9,767 nucleotides of DNA. It comes from Gammaproteobacteria bacterium. GTDB taxonomy: Bacteria > Pseudomonadota > Gammaproteobacteria > Enterobacterales > Psychrobiaceae. Below are positions 5,143-9,767 of this stretch, one piece after another. Positions within the stretch are counted from its first letter, which is position 1. Every line of letters begins with the position of its first letter. A program made the translations under genes and the position numbers. The notes beneath the pieces were generated by a model. That model worked only from the letters and a program-made list of their open reading frames with translations. It made no database searches and had not been told where the DNA came from. The stretch is taken from assembly GCA_013214885.1 (NCBI GenBank), contig JABSRS010000103.1, forward strand, positions 1-9,767, read 5' to 3'.

Positions 5143-7812
5143 CTAAAATCTAAAATCGACTTTAACAAAACCACGGCGACCTAATAAATCGTAGGTCATC
5201 ACATCCGTATTGGCGTCATTCCATGAGGTTAGGTAGGGTGCTTTTTTGTCGAATAAGTTGTCGATGCCAGCCGATAGGCTCAATGATTGAGTTAACGCAT
5301 AAGTACCTGCTAAATCACTATAAACCACGCTTGGTACCGATTGACCAAGGGGATCTTGATCACTAGCATTGACATCGTCAGCGCCACCAATATAACGCAT
5401 TGAATATATAATCTGCCACTGCTCACCCATTAATGCCGCGCTAAAGTTACCACGCCATTTGGTATAACTACCTTGGTCTTCGGTAATGTAGCCAACACGA
5501 TCTATTGTCGGCTGCCCAACAAAAGGAGTACTTTGATGCTTAAGAAGTTTAGTGACATCAAGGGTGGTTTTGGCATTTAAACCAGCAACTTCAAACTGAT
5601 ATTGGAGGTTTAAATCAATGCCACTTACTTGCTCGACCGCGGCATTGACAGGGCGTTGGTTTAGCTCATTGACTTGACCAGTAACAGGGTGACGACTAAA
5701 TGAATCACAAAACTGCTGGTTGCCAATCGGATCTTGATAACATAATTTAAGCATGTCTGAGCCATTAACCGAGGTAATAGCGTCGGCTATTTCTATATCA
5801 AAATAGTCGATGGTGGCCGATAATCCTGTAATCAATTCAGGCTCCCATACAATACCGAGGCTTAGTGTATCGGCCGATTCAGCACCCAGTGTCGGGTTGC
5901 CGCCAACACTGGTTAAAATAGTGGTGCCATCTTGGGTGAAATCACTGGTTAAGCCAGCGGCTAAACAGTTAGTCGCTATGGCACCGGTTGCATTTTGACA
6001 CGGATCGATGGTGCGAAGGTTTTCACCATTGGTGCCACCAAATAGTTCGGTGATTGCGGGTGCTCTAAATGCCGTAGATTTGACGCCGCGCAGCATTAAC
6101 GTATCGTCAATTTTCCAAGTTAGACCCAGTTTATAGGTTGATTTAGAACCAGCAGTATCATAGTCCGAATAACGCGCCGCAAGTTGAGCACTAACATCTT
6201 GGGCGAAATCGAGATCGGATAATAATGGCAATGACAGCTCAACAAACCCTTCGGTAACTGCAAATTCACCATTGATTGGATCTTCACCGCCATTGGCTAA
6301 TACCGTTGAGTCAGGGTTACGCCATCCAGCTTCTTTACGATGTTCGACTCCAGAGGCAAAACTCAATGTCCCAGCTGGTAGCTCGGTAATATCACCACTT
6401 AGATTGATGTTCCAGCTACGCATCGTATTGCCACCAGTACCTTCGCGGCGATACTTAACGTAATCAATCACTTCCTGGCTTAGCTGGTTAACTCCAAACC
6501 AATTACCACAAGGAATGCCATTGCTGTTGTCGTAGGTACATTTAGAGTCATCAAGGGTTTGGGCTGCTTTAGCTGGGTCAATATCAAAAGTCCAGCCATC
6601 AACACCAGTGTTGCGACCGTAGTTGTAGGCGACATCCCATTGCCAGCCATTGTCTAGCTCGCCCTCAAGCCCAAGTACAACTCGGATGGTATCCGTTTGT
6701 TGAAAAAAGAATGGCGCGCCAAGTTCGGTATTGCGACGGCGCTGAAATTCTAAGTCTTGCCCCGTTGGATTATAAGCAAAGTCACTAGCGACTTTGATCC
6801 CAGCAAAGCCATTGCGCGGCGTTACTATTTGTTTACCTTTTCGCTTGCTATACATTGCTTCGGTGAATAATCGCATGGTGTCGTTTATTTCATAATTAAC
6901 CATGCTGGAAATATTGAATCGCTCCATTGGGCTTACTGCATTTAAGTAAGGGATCCATTCGAAACCATGATCTGCTTTGTTATAAGCGCCATAAGCCGTT
7001 GGGTCATTGTGATCTTGGCTAAACTGGACCTGAGTGCCGTCACTAAGCAGTGCTCGTCCACCTTCGGTTGTGCCGCTGCCAAAGCATTCCAGAGTCCCCT
7101 CACTGGTGCCTGCTTTGGCGCAGTCAAGTCGGTCTGATTGGCGCACGGCGTTACTATCACTAAAATTAAAACTAACCATCGCACTACCGCGATCAAAATT
7201 GCCGCCCAAGGTTAGGTTTAGCTCTTGATTCTCGCCATCATTGTGATCGCTAACGCCTGCTTTGTAGCTAAAACTTGCGCCATCAAACTCTTTTTTGGTG
7301 ATGATATTAACCACACCAGCAACCGCATCTGCACCATAAATTGCTGATGCTCCGTCTTTTAATACTTCGATTCGGGCAATTAACGACGTTGGGATCATAT
7401 TTAAATCAACGGAACTATTAGCCCCAGTGCCACCACCAACCACGCGGCGACCATTAATAAGAACTAAGGTCCGTTTGATACCTAGTCCGCGTAAGTTAAC
7501 TTGGGCTGTGCCATAGCCACCGCTGGTCCAATAAGCATTGGTCGCATTGCCTGCAACACCAGCTGAAAATGACATTTCTTGCAGTAGATTTTCAACATTT
7601 GAAATGCCCGACATTGCAATATCTTGCGCGCTAATAATCGAGATTGGGCTGGCCGATTCAATATCTGAACGTTTGATTTTTGAGCCAGTAACCTCGATCC
7701 GCTCGATGGTGTCATCGTTGAATGCGTCTTGAGCGTATAAAGGGCTAGCGACGATACCAGCAATAAGCATTGCTGCTGAAACTTGGCTAAGGGTCAATTT
7801 TGTTTTTGTCAT
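5143..7812 (-). CDS. TonB-dependent outer-membrane receptor
   Basis: This is an outer-membrane gated channel for active uptake, energised by TonB-ExbB-ExbD. The 889-residue product starts with a signal peptide (basic MTKTK, hydrophobic core, cleavage probably after SPLYA at residue 27). The TonB-box/plug entry is IERIEVTGSKIKR (37-48). The plug runs to about 175, with NVENLLQEM, NLRGLG, TLVLINGRRV and IEVLKDGASAIYGADAVAGVVNI-type motifs. The barrel fills the rest, with STAFRAPAITELFGG (579-593), NPTLGAESADTLSLG (639-653) and the terminal strand VKVDFRF ending in Phe. All eight cysteines fall in four pairs: 231/243, 425/435, 605/616 and 691/702. They are likely disulfides in extracellular loops, as seen in related receptors. 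ATG 7812 is preferred over an in-frame TTG at 7824 because GGAA lies properly upstream and the signal peptide then begins normally. The substrate is unknown, since no transport or degradation gene is adjacent. Confidence 0.92.
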   Translation of the reverse strand: MTKTKLTLSQVSAAMLIAGIVASPLYAQDAFNDDTIERIEVTGSKIKRSDIESASPISIISAQDIAMSGISNVENLLQEMSFSAGVAGNATNAYWTSGGYGTAQVNLRGLGIKRTLVLINGRRVVGGGTGANSSVDLNMIPTSLIARIEVLKDGASAIYGADAVAGVVNIITKKEFDGASFSYKAGVSDHNDGENQELNLTLGGNFDRGSAMVSFNFSDSNAVRQSDRLDCAKAGTSEGTLECFGSGTTEGGRALLSDGTQVQFSQDHNDPTAYGAYNKADHGFEWIPYLNAVSPMERFNISSMVNYEINDTMRLFTEAMYSKRKGKQIVTPRNGFAGIKVASDFAYNPTGQDLEFQRRRNTELGAPFFFQQTDTIRVVLGLEGELDNGWQWDVAYNYGRNTGVDGWTFDIDPAKAAQTLDDSKCTYDNSNGIPCGNWFGVNQLSQEVIDYVKYRREGTGGNTMRSWNINLSGDITELPAGTLSFASGVEHRKEAGWRNPDSTVLANGGEDPINGEFAVTEGFVELSLPLLSDLDFAQDVSAQLAARYSDYDTAGSKSTYKLGLTWKIDDTLMLRGVKSTAFRAPAITELFGGTNGENLRTIDPCQNATGAIATNCLAAGLTSDFTQDGTTILTSVGGNPTLGAESADTLSLGIVWEPELITGLSATIDYFDIEIADAITSVNGSDMLKLCYQDPIGNQQFCDSFSRHPVTGQVNELNQRPVNAAVEQVSGIDLNLQYQFEVAGLNAKTTLDVTKLLKHQSTPFVGQPTIDRVGYITEDQGSYTKWRGNFSAALMGEQWQIIYSMRYIGGADDVNASDQDPLGQSVPSVVYSDLAGTYALTQSLSLSAGIDNLFDKKAPYLTSWNDANTDVMTYDLLGRRGFVKVDFRF

Positions 7813-7853
7813 AATCTGTTCCAACTACATCATAAAATAGATTCTTTAATCGC

Positions 7854-7882
7854 TATATTCTACGATGAAGTCGCTGTAACAA
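7854..7882 (-). promoter_or_regulatory. Tentative promoter of the TonB receptor
   Basis: On the minus strand, TTGTTA (7882-7877) and AATATA (7859-7854) are separated by 17 bp, about 40 nt upstream of ATG 7812. The -10 match is poor. The call is supported mainly by position, just downstream of the palindrome at 7886-7902. Confidence 0.25.
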
Positions 7883-7885
7883 GGC

Positions 7886-7902
7886 TGCGACATAATGTCG
7901 CA
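7886..7902. promoter_or_regulatory. 17-bp palindromic operator-like site upstream of the TonB receptor
   Basis: TGCGACAT and ATGTCGCA are perfect 8-bp arms around one central A. The site is 74-90 bp upstream of the receptor start, next to the tentative -35 element. A further GTCGC half-site lies at 7870-7874, one and a half to two helical turns away. Size and symmetry fit a dimeric transcription factor. I cannot name the regulator. Confidence 0.45.
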
Positions 7903-7999
7903 ATTTCTATTGCTTGATGTTTTTTCGACCGTAACCTTTGGCTAAGCCAGCGCACACTCAGCCAGATATTCCCTAGCTGTGCCAGAACCGTTTATTAAA

Positions 8000-8019
8000 T
8001 TATTTTTGATCAAAAATAA
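8000..8019. promoter_or_regulatory. 20-bp perfect palindrome upstream of the chemoreceptor gene
   Basis: The site is perfectly self-complementary over 20 bp, centred on TTGATCAA (8006-8013) with A/T-rich flanks. It ends 30 bp upstream of the -35 hexamer of the promoter at 8049-8077, a position suited to activator binding. It resembles neither a standard FNR box (a 4-bp spacer is required) nor a CRP site. The regulator is unknown. Confidence 0.4.
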
Positions 8020-8048
8020 GGGTATAAATTGCTAGCTGATTGAGTCAA

Positions 8049-8077
8049 TTGATGGTAATTTCAACCCATATTATAAA
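8049..8077 (+). promoter_or_regulatory. Sigma-70-like promoter of the chemoreceptor gene
   Basis: TTGATG (8049-8054) and TATAAA (8072-8077) are spaced by 17 bp. Transcription would begin near 8084, about 23 nt before ATG 8107. The -35 overlaps the small palindrome TCAATTGA (8045-8052). No sigma-28 flagellar promoter (TAAA-N15-GCCGATAA) was found here. Confidence 0.5.
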
Positions 8078-8106
8078 ACTAAGCCAATGACATAAAAGGA
8101 TTTCTA

Positions 8107-9767
8107 ATGTTTAGCTTTTTAAAGCGTTTACCCTTACCTCAGCAATTAAGTTTGCCTGTAATGTTGTCAATATTAATAACAGCCATCGGCTCGTTATTTA
8201 TTATTGGCAATATTATTGTTAAAGAAATTAACTTTGTTGCCAATGAGAGTTTAACCCGAGAAGTTACCATGATTTCTCATCAACTCGAATCTGAATATCA
8301 GAAAATTATTGATCGTACTGAAATACTTTCAAAAATGCTGACCAGTCAATTCTCTAATTTAGAAATAGATAACTCAAAATCAGTTGAGATTAAAGGAATT
8401 GCTAGTCCATTAGCGACTCTGAATAATCAGAAAATCAATCTTAATTTTGACCTAGTTGATAAATTCACCGAGATAACGGGCTCAACCGCGACTATTTTTG
8501 TACGTCATCAAGATGATTTCGTTCGCGTTAGCACTTCGTTACGTAACGCCCAACAAGAACGAGTATTTGGTACTTATTTAGGCGACAAACATCCCGGATA
8601 CCGCCAGTTAATGGCTGGTAAAGCTTATGTTGGCACCGCGAATTTGTTTGGTAAAAATTATATGACTAAGTATCAACCGTTGCGCCAAAATGGCCAAACC
8701 GTTGCTATTATTTATATCGGGGTGGCTTATGATGAAATCTTGGATGAAATACGGTCTGATCTAAGCCACATGAGTATTGGTAAAACGGGCTATATATTCT
8801 TAACTGACGTTGGTGAAAACGAAGGTAAGCTCCTTATACATCCGACTTTAGCTCAAAAAAATCTCTATCAGGTTTTTCCTCAGTTACGTCAAAAGTTTAA
8901 ACAAATGTATAGCAATAAATTAGGGCTAGTGTCCTATTCGATGTCGCAACCAAATAGCCAATCAGCCTTAGAGCGTAAGACCAGTTATAGCTATGTTAAT
9001 GGTTGGAACTGGGTTGTTGCTATTAGTGTTGATGCCAATGAGGAAATGGCAGTTATTAAACAAACGCTTACCTGGCTGAGCCTTGCAAGTTTGGCTTGTT
9101 CTTTAGTGCTAGCCGGGCTGATTTGGCTATTTATTAAAAATGCATTAGCACCACTTAAAGAGATTACCGCAGGGATGCATAAAATAGGTCAGGGTGATCT
9201 TAGATTTGATAGTTCAGTAAAAATCGACCCCAACAGCCGAAATGAGCTTGATTATCTCAAGTCAGATATGTCGAGAATGACCATTGACCTGTCGCAATTG
9301 ATTGGTGAGATCCTCAAGTCGAGTCAACAATTATTAGAGTCTTCAAATTCTATTTCTAGCGCTAATAAGTCTTTATTTGAACGCTCAGAAGAAGTAAACA
9401 ACGAATCGTTTCAGGTATCTAGCGCAATTACTCAAATGGCAGCCTCAGTTGATGAGGTAGCGAAAAATAGTGAAGATGTCTCATTGGTTGCCTCTGAAAC
9501 AGCTACCATGGCGACCAGCGGTAATCATGCTGTCAGTGATGTTGAAACCAGTATTTCGGTGCTATCTGATGCTTTCAATCAAGCTACTCAAACAATTAGA
9601 GTTGTAGCTGATGATGCGCAAAATATCGGTGAAGTGGTCGATGTGATTAATTCTATTGCCGATCAAACCAATTTACTGGCGCTTAATGCTGCAATTGAGG
9701 CTGCGCGTGCTGGTGAATCGGGTCGTGGTTTTGCTGTTGTTGCAGATGAAGTAAGAAACTTAGCCCA
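8107..9767 (+). CDS. Methyl-accepting chemotaxis protein with periplasmic Cache sensor (3' end cut by the window)
   Basis: This is an inner-membrane chemoreceptor that passes ligand signals to CheA/CheW and so to flagellar motors. The frame is open for 553 residues and runs off the window. The order is: short cytoplasmic start, TM1 (about 17-38), periplasmic sensor (about 39-318), TM2 (321-343), HAMP (about 344-400) and coiled-coil signalling domain (400 onward). The sensor resembles the Cache_3-Cache_2 fusion type, with GSTATIFVR (125-133), [20 protein letters not shown] (155-174), a membrane-distal/proximal tandem, and a second module around KTGYIFLTD (226-234). The conserved hairpin tip [20 protein letters not shown] (517-536) and [15 protein letters not shown] are present. 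The missing part should be the remaining descending coiled coil. ATG 8107 has AGGA at 8097-8100. The ligand cannot be read from sequence; it is divergently placed from the TonB receptor. Confidence 0.93.
   Translation, partial: MFSFLKRLPLPQQLSLPVMLSILITAIGSLFIIGNIIVKEINFVANESLTREVTMISHQLESEYQKIIDRTEILSKMLTSQFSNLEIDNSKSVEIKGIASPLATLNNQKINLNFDLVDKFTEITGSTATIFVRHQDDFVRVSTSLRNAQQERVFGTYLGDKHPGYRQLMAGKAYVGTANLFGKNYMTKYQPLRQNGQTVAIIYIGVAYDEILDEIRSDLSHMSIGKTGYIFLTDVGENEGKLLIHPTLAQKNLYQVFPQLRQKFKQMYSNKLGLVSYSMSQPNSQSALERKTSYSYVNGWNWVVAISVDANEEMAVIKQTLTWLSLASLACSLVLAGLIWLFIKNALAPLKEITAGMHKIGQGDLRFDSSVKIDPNSRNELDYLKSDMSRMTIDLSQLIGEILKSSQQLLESSNSISSANKSLFERSEEVNNESFQVSSAITQMAASVDEVAKNSEDVSLVASETATMATSGNHAVSDVETSISVLSDAFNQATQTIRVVADDAQNIGEVVDVINSIADQTNLLALNAAIEAARAGESGRGFAVVADEVRNLA

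Noticed and set aside
4947..5174. Minus-strand ORF of 75 codons overlapping the receptor 3' end
   Set aside because: It overlaps the receptor stop region in another frame, lacks a start signal, and is probably a composition artefact.
7813..7824. Receptor start at TTG 7824, four codons upstream
   Set aside because: ATG 7812 has a GGAA sequence at suitable distance and gives a standard signal peptide beginning MTKTK.
8006..8013. FNR box at TTGATCAA
   Set aside because: An FNR site needs four bases between TTGAT and ATCAA; here the half-sites overlap.
8025..8040. Sigma-28 type promoter for the chemoreceptor (TAAA then GCTGAT)
   Set aside because: The spacing between elements is about 6 bp rather than about 15 bp; the sigma-70-like pair at 8049-8077 fits better.

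Overview
The window looks like an accessory stretch of a marine gammaproteobacterial chromosome, most likely Alteromonadales (Colwellia/Thalassotalea/Pseudoalteromonas-like). That inference rests on the moderately AT-rich composition, the nitrate-assimilation gene order, a large TonB-dependent receptor of the type abundant in that order, and a Cache-type chemoreceptor. No rRNA, tRNA, insertion sequence or CRISPR array was recognised.

Region 1 (1-4296, + strand) is the 3' part of a nitrate/nitrite assimilation operon: nirB (siroheme/Fe-S large subunit of NADH nitrite reductase, 5' end outside the window), nirD (small subunit), a NarK/NasA-type nitrate/nitrite MFS transporter, and a fused PP2C phosphatase / Ser-Thr kinase with a C-terminal membrane anchor. 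Spacing is tight: 17 nt, 3 nt and then 0 nt (TAA directly abutting ATG). Transporter, reductase and a membrane-tethered kinase/phosphatase would allow nitrate import, nitrite reduction to ammonium and, by inference, post-translational control of one of these steps. The nirB frame carries an in-frame TAA at 128-130, in place of a strongly conserved Leu-Phe-Gly. The gene is therefore either broken in this strain or the sequence has a local error. No nitrate reductase (nasA) or cobA gene is seen downstream.

Region 2 (4297-5142) holds trmL, a tRNA wobble 2'-O-methyltransferase with its own good -10 box, followed by about 300 bp without a convincing gene. That gap contains a weak terminator-like hairpin and one perfect 9-bp stem-loop.

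Region 3 (5143-7812, - strand) is one TonB-dependent outer-membrane receptor, convergent with trmL. Its eight cysteines fall into four close pairs. No neighbouring gene reveals its substrate.

Region 4 (7813-8106) is a divergent intergenic region with two striking palindromes, one on the receptor side and one on the chemoreceptor side, plus a good sigma-70-like promoter for the chemoreceptor.

Region 5 (8107-9767, + strand) is a methyl-accepting chemotaxis protein with an extracytoplasmic double-Cache-like sensor, cut by the window edge inside the conserved signalling tip.

No wholly new system is evident. The items most worth following are the nirB stop, the kinase/phosphatase tied to nitrate uptake, and the two unexplained palindromes.
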